Assembly: GCA_002286715.1 (NCBI GenBank)
Contig: NSJX01000008.1
Location: forward strand, 397,630-461,629
Direction: 5' to 3'
DNA length: 64,000 nucleotides
Source of the DNA: Dentipellis sp. KUC8613
Lineage: Eukaryota; Basidiomycota; Agaricomycetes; Russulales; Hericiaceae
The first letter of the stretch is position 1. Each line of letters starts with the position of its first letter. Made by a program: the position numbers and the translations under genes. This document shows, piece after piece, positions 45,785 to 58,202 of this stretch. Under the pieces are notes generated by a model that saw nothing but the letters and a program-made list of their open reading frames with translations, did no database searches and was not told the origin of the DNA.

Positions 45785-46217
45785 TTTCGTCCGCAGGGCT
45801 TCCTCATTTCTGTCTCAGCTTCTGGTTGGGATTACAAGAAATAACATTTTCCTTGGTTTTGGTCGTCGTTCATGAGCTATGGGCTGAAAGCCAAGTTGCG
45901 TTGACAATTAATGATATTTGTCGAGAACGATTCGGGCCCCAAGTGCCATATCGCATTTCACCCACCAGGAGCCCTGCTATTTCCAGGTCTGTGCGAGGCA
46001 ATGTCCAAGTTTGCGTTTTAGGCCTCAGGGCTGCATCTTTGACCAGCGATGTCGCACAACATACCTGTCAGCCACGAGGATTCCGGCAAGGTTGACCGCT
46101 GGTTCTGGTCTAATGTGTCTCAGACCATATTGCTTCGCTGTTCGTATAAACCGGACAATAACCATTCTAGCCCTCAGCCGACCTTTAGCTCTTTCCCTCA
46201 TCTGCAGCTTGTCAGCC
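45785..46217. other. Intergenic between tandem lipases
   Basis: About 430 bp, holding the lipase 1 terminator region and the lipase 2 promoter. No gene seen. Confidence 0.5.
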
Positions 46218-47587
46218 ATGCGTTCTGCGCTTCCTCTGCTCTTGAGCTCGTTCATTACGGCAACTGCTGCTACACCAATCAAGCGAGGGATTTCGGCTGG
46301 TAAGTGCAGCCTCGGGCCTAATTTTTGGGATCATGTTTAGAACTTGCGGGCGAATTCTCAGATGTGTACAGCAATCTCAAGTTCTACTTCCAGTACGCGT
46401 CGTCGTCGTACCATTCGACATGCGCCAAACCCAATGGCAACACTTTAGTGGAGATGGTATAGTCATCACTCTACGACAACCGTGCAAAGTCAGATATTAA
46501 TCTTCCTGCCTGCGACCCTAGGTCAACAACAACGTCACGGATACCCAGGGATTCATCGCTCGAGATGACGCCCGCAAAGAAGTTGTTGTAGCCTTCCGCG
46601 GAAGGTGTGTTCGCATGGCTGACGCATGCGCCGGATTTGAAGCTTACATCTTGGATGTAGCTCCGACGCTGCAGACTTCTGGACCGACGGTCAGATTGCG
46701 CTCGAGCCCTTCACCGCTCCCGGTACAGCTCCTCCAGGTGCGAATCGCAGACAGTTCGATGCGCGGAGGTTGGTGCTCATCGTTCTTACGACAGTCAATA
46801 CGACTGCGCATAGCGGCTTCTTGAATGCGTGAGTCAATTTTGCGATGCACACGTTGTTCCCCATTGACGGTGGCGGCCAATGCCACAGTTGGAACTCGGT
46901 TGCTGCTGAAATTATCTCGACGGTTAAACTGCAACTATCGGCTCATGCGGGGTATTCTATCGTCACAACTGGCCATTCCCTCGGCGGTGCACTGTCGTCA
47001 CTGGCGGCCATCACTCTGAAGCAGAATTTCCCCTCTTCGTCAGTTGCTCTTTCGTCCCTTGTTAATTGCCACTTATTAATATCCCGTCTGTAGGCCGATC
47101 CGGATGTACACCTACGGCCAGCCACGTACAGGTAACGACCAGTACGCTTTCTGGGTCAATGAACAGTTTGGGTCGAACGCATTCCGCGCCGTACATACGA
47201 CGGACGGGTATGACACATTTTTCTCATCTATACTTATCTTGCCCCCTCACAAGATGCTTCAGCGTTCCGACGATGTTACCGACGTCCATCGGCTACAGAC
47301 ATCATGGTAAGCCGTCACTTCCAGCGGCTTTGGCATAATATTCATCCATTCGTAGGCATCGAGTACTGGCAGAGCAGCGACCCGATTCCTCCTTCGCCCG
47401 ATACTACCAAGGAATGCGCAGCTGATGGCGAGGACCCGACGTGTTCTGCATCTGTCCCTAGCCACGGCATCAACCTCGCACATACTGTGGTAAGCAAGCA
47501 CCAGACAGCTTGATCATAGGACTCTTTCAAATTGACACGCGTCCACAGTACTTTGGCATTTTGGCGATGACGCCTTTCTGCTCATAA
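46218..47587 (+). CDS. Secreted class 3 lipase/feruloyl-esterase-like, tandem copy 2
   Basis: Paralogue of the upstream lipase, same strand and same intron pattern. Signal peptide MRSALPLLLSSFITATAA, then TPIKRGIS. The first intron interrupts the same codon (G|AT) as in copy 1. The catalytic motifs are kept: TGHSLGGA, TTDG followed by VPTMLPT, and NLAHT just before the last intron. It ends YFGILAMTPFCS (TAA at 47585-47587). Differences from copy 1 include VNNNVTDTQGF in place of the FSDSGTDTQGF segment, with an added possible N-glycosylation site NVT. Both copies appear intact and so likely functional. Tandem duplication of secreted esterases is common in wood- and litter-decay fungi. Confidence 0.9.
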
Positions 47588-47851
47588 TTTCGTTCCAGGT
47601 GTCCGTCATGTTGTATTTTGGGTTTCAATTGGGTTGGCAAGGGGCCCGGGATTTTATTGTTCTTTTGATATGACACTTGACAGACAGATGTAAGGCCTCG
47701 TTAGGATGAACAGAGAGTGTTTGTCATTTCGTGAGGCTAGTTCTTGCGTGACAGGAAAAGGAAGAGATGGTATCGTTCTGACGCCTAAAATTACAACAAC
47801 GAATCCGATCCATGATGCTATAATATGATATGAACAGACGAAACAAGTCAG

Positions 47852-49457
47852 CTATTTTCCCATCTTCTGCCGCGACCCAAGATGCAGTGTCCCCTTTGGC
47901 CGCCCTTGCGCATCCACGGAAAAAGGCAGCTTCCCAGAATCAGCACGCTTGAAAGTCCGTTGTCCCTTTCCCTGTCCTTGTGACTTCGACGGCTCGGCCA
48001 GATTGGCCGGAAGCGTCCAATCCGAGTGGAAGTGGGCGCGCGGAGGAGGGAAGTCGTCTGATGCGTCTGCTCCGTCTTTCGACGGATATGACTGAGCTTT
48101 CTGCATCGGTCCGCAGGTATGCGACGACGTTCTATACTTTGGAGGAGGGCTCGCAGGGGTCATGTCGCGCGTTAGCCAGTGAGAAGAAGACGCGAAGGGG
48201 GATGAGGGAGTCGGCAAGGTCGTGGCCGGCGAACAAGAGCGAGAACGTGGTTGGCTGATGTAGAGTTCGTCATCTGGGTCAGGGTCGATATGGAGTGGAT
48301 CAATCTGTAAGTCACAAGTACGTGGTGAGAGGCGCCGACCAAAGTAAACGACGTCAGTTCTTACCCGCCGGCGCTTGGGATTTATTGTCTCTAAGTAAGA
48401 ACAGTCACTAGGGAGAACCACAAGGCTGTTGTTACTAGTATCGGGGTTCTGAGGCACGCGGGCTTTCAGTCTGGTGTTCTCCCTCGTAAGGACCTTGATC
48501 TGCTTCTCTAAAAGACTGCTTTTCTTTGACGCCTGCCCCTACTCGTGATGTGTAAGTTTCTCATCCCCAAGAGCCAGAGTGATGCCAAACTACTCGTACA
48601 CTTTCTTCGAGCCGCTTGTTGAGTTTTGTGACCTCTCTCTTGAGAGTATCTCGTTCTTGCGACGCCGCTGACAGGAGCTCGAGGGAGTCCTTCAACTCTG
48701 CGTTGTGTGCTCTATACGCACGAAGCTCCTGGCCAAGGTCATCGCAGCGCTGCTTATTTTGACCATTCGCTTCTCTCTCCCTCTCTAACGCAGCCTGTAG
48801 CTTCAGATTGAGCCTTTCAATCTTATCCATTTCTGCTCTGATGGCGTCAGTTGCGTTTTTGAGGGCAGACACTTCCTTTTGAAGGTTATCTCTCTCCTCG
48901 AAAACAGGAATGACCCGTTCCTTGAGATCATCGTAAGCTCCCCAGAGCACACTCTAGAAAAGACTGTTGTTATATCCCCGTCTATTTCTCCATTGATATC
49001 AAATATACCTGTAGTGGTCCCAGCTTTTCATCCACGCCGCTGGCAACGTCTTTGATCTTATGAGATGCTTTGATCACGCTTTTGGTAGGCGCAGTGGAGT
49101 CCATGCGCCGAAGACCATCCAGCACACGTTCTGCTTTAGTTTCCAGAGGATCAGGGGTATCTGAGAATGTTGGAGGGCCGCTTTGAGATTGACTCTCGCC
49201 CAGCGGCTGTGTCAGGAAGATGCGTCTGAGGTCATCTTCGAAGAATGGTCCTCGACACGTTGGACAAGGAGGCTCCTTTTCCCCACCCTGTTGACGGATC
49301 CACTTCCTTATGCACCTGTCACAAAACGTATGTCCTGGGGAGCGTTGAGTTGCTTACAAATTGCACAAATGAATTGTAAGGAACACTCACCGCAAGGAAG
49401 GTTTCGAAATTCCTCGATGGACAGGTCTTGCCAACATAGCGTACATCGATACTTCAT
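47852..49457 (-). CDS. RING-finger/coiled-coil protein, distant fourth member
   Basis: Starts at 49457 with MKYRCTLCWQDL. The RING is completed across intron 1 (PCG|HTFCDRC ... CPTC), the same intron position as in the three RING genes at the left end. A linker is followed by a coiled coil (LKERVIPVFEERDNLQKEV to LNKRLEESVR) and a second helical stretch (LLEKQIKVLTREN). A KRRR basic cluster sits at a probable 60-nt in-frame intron (GTAAGA...TTACAG, about 48366-48307). The disordered C-terminus ends in a patch FKRADSGKLPFSVD and GRPKGTLHLGSR that looks conserved. Probably a nuclear or cytoplasmic E3 ubiquitin ligase. It lacks the RRVYID segment of the tandem trio, so it is a more distant relative. 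Confidence 0.8.
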
Positions 49458-50358
49458 GTCTTGGATTAAGAATTGGTATAAATGCGGTGTCTGTGCATGT
49501 AAAAAGTTGCGAGATTGTTGGATCACGCTGCAGCGGCGGACTCGGATGAATATAAGCTGGTGAGCGTGACAAACATTAGCGCGACAGGCGCGCGGCGCCA
49601 CAGACGCGTCGGGGTACGTGACCGTGGCAAAACGCTGACAAATGATTTATATCTGTCTCGGTCAGCCACTTCGATTCAGACCTTACGGTCATCAAACTAT
49701 CCCATACAGTATTTGCCCTGTCGTACAGAACCCTGAACACGGGTGCGAAAGACGATACGAGCCGTCCCGATAACGAAGCAACACTTTTGTCTATCCATGA
49801 AGAGGCCGCGGATCCGCGGACATCTTCCGACTAATAAATAGCAACTCGTGTCTATGTTCAGCTTTTTGACTTCTATAGTTCTGGTGAGTGATACAATATA
49901 GATTGGCTCGTATCCGTCATGCTTCTCTTACGATCCATGTCAGAAATAATTCTGATTGATATTCGTAGTTGCAAACAAATCCGGGCTGGAACGGTGTCGC
50001 AGTGAACCTTGCGTCTACCGCTAAGATGCCGAGAACTAGTTTCCTCGCTGGTTCGGATGCAAATCAATTGAATGGTATGGCATCATAGTATGTCTTGCTG
50101 TGGAGATGATGATCTAGTCGGCGACCTTGCCCTACCCCGGTCCCTGCGGCTGTTCCTGGGCGGGGGGTATCGTATCGTATTAGTGCATCTTTCTTCCCAA
50201 GTGGCCCCATGACACCGTAGCCTTTGACGCTGCTATACCTGCCGTGCTGCGAAATCCCTGACGTTTTTTGACTAAGCAATGCTCCTGTCCGCTATTTAAC
50301 TCAGGAGCTTCACGGGTAAATATCGTTCACTAGTGACCCTCAACTCGTACATCCTATC
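49458..50358. other. Divergent intergenic region with duplicated promoter
   Basis: The right half (about 49960-50358) is similar to about 52890-53319, so the MDR1 promoter was duplicated along with the gene. No ORF is supported. Confidence 0.6.
50292..50302 (+). promoter_or_regulatory. TATA-like element of MDR1
   Basis: CTATTTAACTC, about 60 nt before the start codon, is exactly conserved upstream of MDR2 (53253-53263). Confidence 0.5.
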
Positions 50359-51849
50359 ATGGCCCCCTCCGAATACACCCGCATGGTCCTCAGTGAGAGG
50401 CCGAAAGCGCTGGTCAATGAACAGACTCTACGGAAGGAGACTGTTCCCTTTGATCTCAAGCCCGGTCTTCACGAAGCTGTCGTCAAGGTCATCTACAATT
50501 CCATCGACCCCACCATGCGTAACTGGATGAGCGATGCCCGCAGCTATCTCCCCCCTGTAAAGATTGGAGAGGTTATGCGCGCCATTGGCGTTGGCATCGT
50601 CGTGGATCCCGGTTCTGAGAGCAAGCTGAAGAAGGGAGACTATGTTGCGGGCATGCCAGGCAAGTCATCGAAATTTATCATCGCCTTTCTTACTTACCTT
50701 AAGACTCTCAGGCCTGCAGGAGTATGCTATCATGAAGGACGACGAAGCGAATAAATTTGAGTGCGTGACGGACCTTGTTGTCATTGCATACTTGTACTGA
50801 TCCGTTTGTATCGCAGCCTAGTGCCAGGAGCCGAGCCGATCGATTACTTGGGCCCTCTTGGCCCGACCGGTATGCCACCCCTCTTTTTCCAGAACGCAGC
50901 AGTTCATTATCTATCATCACAGGTGGACTCACGGCTTACGTTGTTCGTCAGCTCACTATCAATAGCCACCGACTGGCGAGCGCTCACAGTGTATCTATAA
51001 CAGGGTCTTTTCGAAATCGGCAAGATCAAGGCCGGAGAGACGATCGTGGTCTCGGCCGCGGGTGGCGCCGTCGGATCCCTCGTTTCTCAGTTTGCGAAGA
51101 AGGCCGGTGCCCGTGTCGTGGGCATCGTCGGCTCCGATGAAAAGGTTGAGTGGCTGAAGAAGGACGTCGGTGTCGATTTTGCTTTCAATTACAAGAGCCC
51201 TACTTGGAAAGACGATTTCACCAAGGAAGTTGGCTTTACCGATGTTTACTTCGACAACGTCGGTGGCGATATTTCAGCGTTCATCTATACCAGGATGAAC
51301 ACCTTTGGCCGTGTCGCTTTTTGTGGTACGTCACTTTATTTTCGAGATGCTCGTGGACAAGCAGTTCATTGAAGTGGATATCAGGTGCCATCACCGAATA
51401 CAGTGCGTATATTCCATTTTATGCCTTTCGCGACTACTGACATGTTTCACAGATGGCGAGGACTCGCCTGGTCTTAAGAATTACGTGCAGATCGTCCTCC
51501 AACGCTTGACAGTGCAAGGCTTCATCGTGTACGTTTCTTACATCGTCTCTTCCATTGTCTCGTCGATCACTATATTCGTCTGATGCATTCCCTGCAGCAC
51601 GGACCACCAGTCCGAGTTCGAGAAAGCTTCCAAACAAATAGCTAGTTGGCTGGCCGACGGGTCGATCAAACGCAGGTATCACATCGTGAATGGGCTCGAT
51701 AAAGCTGCGGAGGCCATCAATTTGCTCTTCTCTGGTAACAACTCAGGAAAAGTGTACGTCCTATATATCTTTCTATGCCGTCTCCCCTTGACGAGTAACA
51801 ATTCGTTTTCAGCATCTTAGCCGTCTCGGACCCTCAGGCGAAGTTCTGA
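50359..51849 (+). CDS. Zinc-independent MDR reductase (alkenal double-bond reductase-like), copy 1
   Basis: Multi-exon gene, about 345 aa. Medium-chain dehydrogenase/reductase of the leukotriene B4 12-hydroxydehydrogenase / alkenal reductase / curcumin reductase group. The NADPH-binding motif is SAAGGAVGSLV, preceded by GLFEIGKIKAGE. There is no GHE or Cys-rich zinc site. The N-terminal substrate region contains SIDPTMRNWM and the mid-part YFDNVGGDI. Later short exons encode VQGFIV, ASWLADGSIKRRYHIVNGL and FSGNNSGKV, and the protein ends ILAVSDPQAKF. Such enzymes reduce the C=C bond of alpha,beta-unsaturated aldehydes or ketones, detoxifying lipid- or lignin-derived carbonyls. The substrate is inferred only at class level. 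No signal peptide. Confidence 0.9.
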
Positions 51850-53319
51850 GGACGCCTCGGCAGATGTCTTGCTGGTCTACGACGCCCAGAAAACAAAACG
51901 GAAACTCTTGTATCATTACTGTAAATACTGATCTACCATGTATGATGATTCTCTAGGTGCGCGAGAAGCGTTTGAGAATCTTCTAGCGTGTGGGTTGCGG
52001 GGCCTAGCTCCGTCGCCCGGGATTCCGGCCACACGCGCGCCGCCGATGCTCTTTCCGCGGTGCATGCCGCTGAGACTGACCTGGATGCGAGCAGTGAAAT
52101 CGCTGTGCTTGCCCTACGGGACACGGTGGATGTTATTCTAGGCTCAGCGACCCATTTATGGGTCTTCACTCGGGCCATTCCGGAGTACTGCCGGCGGCCG
52201 GCTCTTCAGCAGATCAATACGGTACTGGTTTACTTAGTCTCCGTTTCTGACTATCACTTCAACCTTCAGATACTTTGTCGCGACGCATGCAGCTCGTGGT
52301 CCGGGATGTCTTCCGAAACGGATGAGGAATAAAAGGTATACATTTCGTTCGTCCGCTCGTGTCTACTTCATTCTCTTGCTGACAGTGCTTGCACACATCG
52401 CGCCATCAATACCCACTCTAGCCTTACTCCCGCCTCAATCCTCATTGTCCGAGTTACGTCTGTGCGCCCTGTGCCTTCGCTCACAGTCACGCCGACACCT
52501 ACTTTCCTGCCCGTCCGTGCGCTCGTCCGATTGAGCTAATCGTCCACCGCGTGCCCGGATCAAGCGAGTTTCCTTGTACGTAAATAATCGAATTCAAAAT
52601 TCTAGTCTTATGGTCGAGTGCTCGCGAGCACTTGCAAGAATTTGAAGAAAATGTCCAGGTTATGACGTCTGGATATATCAAGAACAGATGATACCGGATT
52701 TACCAAGTAGTCTCGGGCCTGCCGATTATTCAAGATGTTCCAAGACCTTGAGAGCGTGGCGCGCAAGACCGTTCTCCTGATGTGTAACGAACATTCATGT
52801 TCATCTGTCGACGGCGACCAATCCTGGTAAGTATGACTCGTGCCCCGCCTGCATTTAGCGAATCGACTCGCTAATCGAAAGCGGACTAATATTGTAGTTG
52901 CAGGGATATCCGGGCTGACCCGGTGTCATAGCGAATTTGAACACTATGCCTTATCGCTAAAAATACCGTAAACCGTCGTCCCTTGTGGCTTTCTTCACTG
53001 GTTCGGGTGCAAGTTGATAAAATGGTATGACATGATAATATTCATTTCCCTTTCACGTAGCTTGCTGGGATGACGATGAGCTCGCCGGCGACGCCCCACT
53101 ACCCCGGTCCTGCGCGGCGTTTCCTGGTTTGGAAGTTCTTTATCGTCTGGGACACTGTTCCTACCCCCATGACAGCATCTCCTCTGACATTACCATGCCT
53201 GCCGTGCCGCGGGATTTCCTGCCGTTTCTTCACTGAACGGTGCTCCAGTCTGCTATTTAACTCGGTAGTTTCGCCAGCAGAAACCATTCACCACCAGCAC
53301 TCAACTCGTACATCTTATC
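51850..53319. other. Spacer between MDR copies 1 and 2
   Basis: About 1.5 kb. The last ~430 bp is the duplicated promoter; 51900-52850 has no recognisable gene. Confidence 0.55.
53253..53263 (+). promoter_or_regulatory. TATA-like element of MDR2
   Basis: CTATTTAACTC, identical to the element upstream of MDR1 and at a similar distance from the start codon. Confidence 0.5.
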
Positions 53320-54796
53320 ATGGCTCCTTCAGAATACACCCGCATGGTCCTCAACGAGCGGCCAGAAACGCTGGTCAACGAGCGGACTCTGCGGAAGGAG
53401 ATTGTTCCTTTTGACCTGAAGCCTGGTCCCCACCAAGCCGTCGTCAAAGTTATCTACAACTCTGTCGACCCCACCATTCGGAACTGGATGAGGGATGCCC
53501 GGAGCTACCTTCCCCCTACCAAAATCGGAGAGGTGATGCGCGCTATGGGCGTTGGCATCGTCGTGATTCCTGGTTCTGAGAGCAAGTTGAAGAAGGGTGA
53601 TTATGTCGCCGGCATGACAGGCAAGTGGTCGATATTGATATTTTTATGGCCATCGTACTTACCTCGCCCTTGAAATCTTTAGGCTTACAGGAGTACGCTG
53701 TCTTGGAGGACGACCAAGTGAACAAATTCGAGTACGTGATGGAGCTCGATGTCGTCGCGTATGCTAAATCCTCTTCGTCTTGCAGTATTAAGCCCGGAGC
53801 TGAACTGATCGACTATTTGGGCCCTCTTGGCATGACTGGTATGGTACTCTGCTTCGCATGAAATGCAGCCGCTGATTGTCACTGCAGCTGGACTTACTGC
53901 TTATATTGTTTGTCACCTAACGGTTAGCTATATTTAAACGCTCACAGACCGTCTATGATAGGGACTTTTCGAGGTCGGCAAGATCAAGGCTGGCGAGACG
54001 CTTGTCGTCTCGGCCGCCGCGGGCGCCGTCGGGTCTCTTGTTTGTCAATTTGCTAAGAAGGCAGGTGCTCGCGTAGTAGGGATCGTCGGTACGGAAGAAA
54101 AGGCCCGATGGGTGCAGAACGACCTGGGAGCCGACTTCGTCTTCAATTACAAGAGCCCTACTTGGCAAGAGGATTTTATCAAGCAAGTCGGCTATGCGGA
54201 TGTCTACTTCGACAACGTCGGCAGCGACATTTCGGCGTTCGTCTATACCAGGATGAACACGTTCGGTCGGGTCTCTGTTTGCGGTTCGTTATTTTATTTT
54301 CGACTCACGGGTGAACAAGCGTCTGAATAAGATCAACTGCAGGTGCTATTACCGAGTACAGTGCGTATGCCCGGCTCTATCCCTTTTTCGGCTGCTCAGT
54401 TCGCTCTATACAGACGGTGAGGCCACGCCTGGTCTTCAAAATTACTTGCAGATCGTCCTGCAGCGCCTCTCGGTACAAGGCTTTATTGTGTACGTGTCAT
54501 GCATCGTTTCTCTAACGCGTACGATTAACCTGATCCGTGCGCCTCAGCTCTGATTATCTATCCAAATTCGAGGACGCATCCAAGCAGATCGCCAGCTGGT
54601 TGGCCGATGGGTCGATCAAGCGGAAGTATCACATCGTCAATGGACTCGAAAATGTTCTGGATGCCCTCAATTTGGTGTTTACTGGCAAGAACTCGGGGAA
54701 ACTGTTCGTCCTTTTTATCCTTCTGCGTTGTCTTCTTTCTTGTGACGTCTTGTCTCCAGCATCTTAGCCGTCTCAGACCCGAAAGCCGACATCTAA
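53320..54796 (+). CDS. Zinc-independent MDR reductase, copy 2
   Basis: Closest to MDR1 in the window. The N-terminus is nearly identical (MAPSEYTRMVL, then TLRKEIVPFDLKPG). The cofactor motif is SAAAGAVGSLV; further motifs are FNYKSPTWQEDF, YFDNVGSDI (Ser in place of a Gly), RMNTFGRV and VQGFIV. It ends ILAVSDPKADI (TAA at 54794-54796). Intron positions follow MDR1, including the join after AY[IV] before GLFE. Intact as read. Together with the copied promoter, this indicates a segmental duplication. The enzyme class is as for copy 1. Confidence 0.9.
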
Positions 54797-55751
54797 AACG
54801 CAACGTGGATATGCTGGTGCGAATTACGCAAACGACGGTAATCCTTGCATCACTCCATAGACACTTATGTTACCCCATTGTTTCGGTGATGAACAATATC
54901 TAATGCCCGTTGACCTTTTGAGTACCGGCGAAGTATTTTAGGATTCTCAGCCGAGTAAGCTGAACATGCTTGACTGCACATGATCTTCTGACAAAATACT
55001 TGTCCAATGAAAATTAGGTTCCGTTGTTTAGCATGTGCATGAGCTCTGGGACGAGTCCATGGTATTATATATCTGGTGTTTCTTGGCCGGATGCATATAC
55101 ACTTCCGGCAAATTCCGGCCACCAACCTGGAAGGAAAGTCCCATTCATTGACCGGCTTTTATGCGCTGTGACATTGGCGATCCCTGATTTCGGTATGGAT
55201 TTCAGTCTCTTGACACAGTTAACCGGCCCTGACCCCACCGAGTCACGCAGGACCAAGTTCAATGCCACAACCCTCGTCTGTAATAGTCACACTGACGTAC
55301 TATTCGGACATCTCGGGATCCCCGACGAAATTACTTGCGGGCATGCAAATGCTTTCGTATTGCCTTCGCTTTGCGGCAAAGCCTGCGAAGGAGAAAAGCT
55401 AGCCCGCCGCTGGCACTGCGCGAAATGGCCGAGCGATGCCCGACGCCTGCGCTGGATATACTAGCAGCCCTCAAGCACAAATCAATCGGTGCCAGTGTTG
55501 CCCTTGCAGGTTCGTGACTACGGATACGATTGTATTGTATATGATCGGAGGCGCCCCCGGCCCTCCTCAATCGGCTATCCTCGAACATAACCGCGCCGCA
55601 GGGCTCACTCATCCCGTCGCGACTGCGTGTGGTCACGCGCTTTCATTAACACTTCTCGACTATGGTATGCAGCACTGACTACTTAAACCCTTGAGCCTTT
55701 GGTCCTCCTCATTGTCGCACATCGCACGAGCACTCTAACGGACAGCCTATC
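54797..55751. other. Spacer between MDR copies 2 and 3
   Basis: About 950 bp. A 146-codon frame at 55024-55464 has no recognisable motif. The promoter of MDR3 lies at the right end and does not obviously match the MDR1/MDR2 promoter. Confidence 0.45.
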
Positions 55752-57238
55752 ATGACACCTGCTCATTACAACCGCATGGTTCTTAGCGAGAGGCCGAAGA
55801 CCTTGGCAAACGAGCGTACCTTTCAGAAGCAGACGGTTCCCTTCAACTTCAAGCCCGGTCCCCATGAAGCCGTCGTGAAGGTCATTTATGACTCTATTGA
55901 CCCTACCCAGCGTATCTGGATAAAGGACGCTCGCAGCTACTTCCCTCCCGTTCAGGTCGGAGACGTGATGCGTGCCCTTGGCGTTGGCGTCGTGGTGATA
56001 CCTGGTCCCCAGAGTAGCCTCAAGAAAGGCGATTATGTCTCTGGAACAGTAGGCAAGTTGTCATAGAATGCCCAAGTCTAACGGTCGGGCTTACCACGGG
56101 GTTTCCTAGGCTTACAGGAGTATGCTTTGGTGAAGGACGATCAGGTTACCAAGTTCGAGTGCGTAGCTCTGTCCATCGCATTGGACGTGGCACTTTGGAC
56201 ACTTATGACATATTGTCCGCAGCCTCTTGCCAGGGACCGAGCTGATCGATTTCTTGGGTCCTCTCGGAGTGACTGGTACGCCTATCTTTCTCGGCTATAG
56301 CGTCCAAGTTCTGACGCTCGGCCACAGCTGGGCTGACTGCATATATCGTTCGTCAGCCCTCTATCTTGACTTACTCAAGTATCTGACGAGTATGCCTGCG
56401 ATAGGGCCTCTTCGAGATCGCCAAGATCAAAGCTGGAGAGACTATAGTCGTCTCCACCGCAGCCGGCGCAGTCGGATCACTTGTCTGCCAGTTTGCAAAG
56501 AAAGCAGGAGCCCGCGTCGCAGGCATCGTCGGTTCTGACGAGAAGGCCCGATGGGTGGAGAATGAAATTGGTGCCGACTTCGTCTTTAATTACAACGACC
56601 CCGCCTGGAAAGAAGACTTCGTCAAGAAGGTCGGGTTTACCGATGTTTACTTCGATAATACCGGTGGCGACATTTCGGCGTTCATATATACGAGGATGAA
56701 TACGTTTGGCAGGGTCGCCTTCTGCGGTTTGTCGTCTTCAATTATTTTGTGATTTTCTATAACATGCTTACGGCCCGGAAATATGCCAGGTGCCATCTCC
56801 GTATACAGTGAGTAGCTTGAAATTCGGTCTGTAGGATAAGGTAGCTCACCGGCACTATAGATTCTGAGGACCCAGCGGGCCTCAAGAATTACTTGGAGAT
56901 CGTCACGCAACGCTTGACTGTGCAAGGGTTTATTGTGTATGCTGATGCTGTCCGCCATCTGATCCTCTGCATCGTCTAATCATGGCCTTAGCGTCGACCA
57001 TGTGTCCAAATTTGAAGAGGCCTCCAAGCGCATAGCCAGCTGGCTTGCCGATGGCTCGATCAAGCGCAAGTACCACGTAGTTGAGGGGCTTGAGCATGCT
57101 GCTGAAGCTATCAACCTGCTGTTCTCTGGACGCAATACAGGAAAAGTGTTCGTTCTGTGACGTCTTCGTTTTACATGCCGCTCATCATGAATGTCTTCTA
57201 GTATTTTGGCTATCGCGGATCCGGAGGTGAAGATTTGA
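55752..57238 (+). CDS. Zinc-independent MDR reductase, copy 3
   Basis: More diverged third copy, about 345 aa. It begins MTPAHYNRMVLSERPK. Cofactor motif STAAGAVGSLV preceded by GLFEIAKIKAGE. It keeps YFDNTGGDI and RMNTFGRV. The later exons encode VTQRLTVQGFIV, ASWLADGSIKRKYHVVEGL and FSGRNTGKV, with the end ILAIADPEVKI (TGA at 57236-57238). Exon-intron order is the same as in copies 1 and 2. The N-terminal substrate segment differs (SIDPTQRIWIKDARSYF), which may change specificity. It converges on VPS25 with about 150 bp between the two stop codons. Confidence 0.9.
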
Positions 57239-57390
57239 AGCGTGTGGATATGAGTGTGTGGATGTGGTTCTGTTGGACCGGAAAGTTCGGGACTAGGCAG
57301 CTGCAGCTTGAGTCAATAACAATAGTTGTTGTCCTGGTACATTAATGATACAGATGAGGTATGATAGTCTACACACTGGTCCGTCTATAT

Positions 57391-58202
57391 TTATTTCCCG
57401 GTCCTGGGGAAGAGCCGCACACCTTCGCCATCGGCGATACTGATGATCTGCGCTCGTCCTGTCTTTCCTAGTACACCGATTGCGTTCCGTAACAATGGGA
57501 CCGGAATCCCAGAAAGTGGAGATGGTATCGCCGGCTCCATGATTTCGTAGAAAGTCAAGATCGTATTCAGTTGACCGGTGCTGGTAGCCTGACATTGGAA
57601 GCAGACATTAAGACAGAGCCGCGATACGATTGGGTATGGGAATCGCTTACCCATTCATGAAGAACTTCGGCCCATTCCTCGGGTAATCTCCAATGTAGCA
57701 GTACAGAACGGGTCTGCTTTGCAGGCTCATATGACGCTAGATTCTTGCTTACCATGCTCGACAAGATGTAGGATAGATGCGATGGCAGCAATCGTCCTAC
57801 GGAATGGCTTAGGTCAATGCGTTGCCTATACACACGACATAGATGAATACGCACTGCGAATGCGCTCGTTGCGTAGAATCTCATCCCAATCGCCTCCTAT
57901 TGTCTCCGCATCTTCGACACGCATCGCAAACAAGTTACGGTGGCGCGCGTAAGACAAGATCAGCCGCGTCCACTGCTCCGTTACAGTGGCCTGCGTCGTC
58001 GGATTGGGCTGCTGTCTGGAAGTTACGGAGGATCAACCTCGTGCAGAACGTCTGAGAGGTGTGGGTGCTGACGTGAAGAACGGAGGGGCAGAGTGTATTG
58101 ACGGTAGAAGAAACCCTAGGAGAAATTAGGGAAATTTCAGGCAAAATAAAGAAGCGTATAATTACCGCTTGGAAGCTTATAAGGAGATAAAGATGAGGCC
58201 AT
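57391..58202 (-). CDS. VPS25: ESCRT-II subunit Vps25
   Basis: Reconstructed from five exons, about 193 aa, close to the yeast (202) and human (176) proteins. Exon 1 starts at 58202 (MASSLSPYKLPSG). Intron 1 ends CTAG before FLLPSIHSAPPFF. A second splice, AC|GTCAGC...TTCCAG|A, gives FFTQQPNPTTQATVTEQW, with the PPxF motif and winged-helix start typical of Vps25. Further exons give RLLPSHLSYILSSMVSKNL, then WRLPEEWAEVLHEW, then ATSTGQLNTILTFYEI, and the end IISIADGEGVRLFPRTGK. Vps25 bridges Vps22/Vps36 to ESCRT-III and sorts ubiquitinated cargo at endosomes. Single copy here. It shares a short intergenic region with divergent BTB-G. Confidence 0.93.

Noticed and set aside
55024..55464. 146-codon plus-strand frame between MDR2 and MDR3
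   Set aside because: No motif and no similarity to neighbours.
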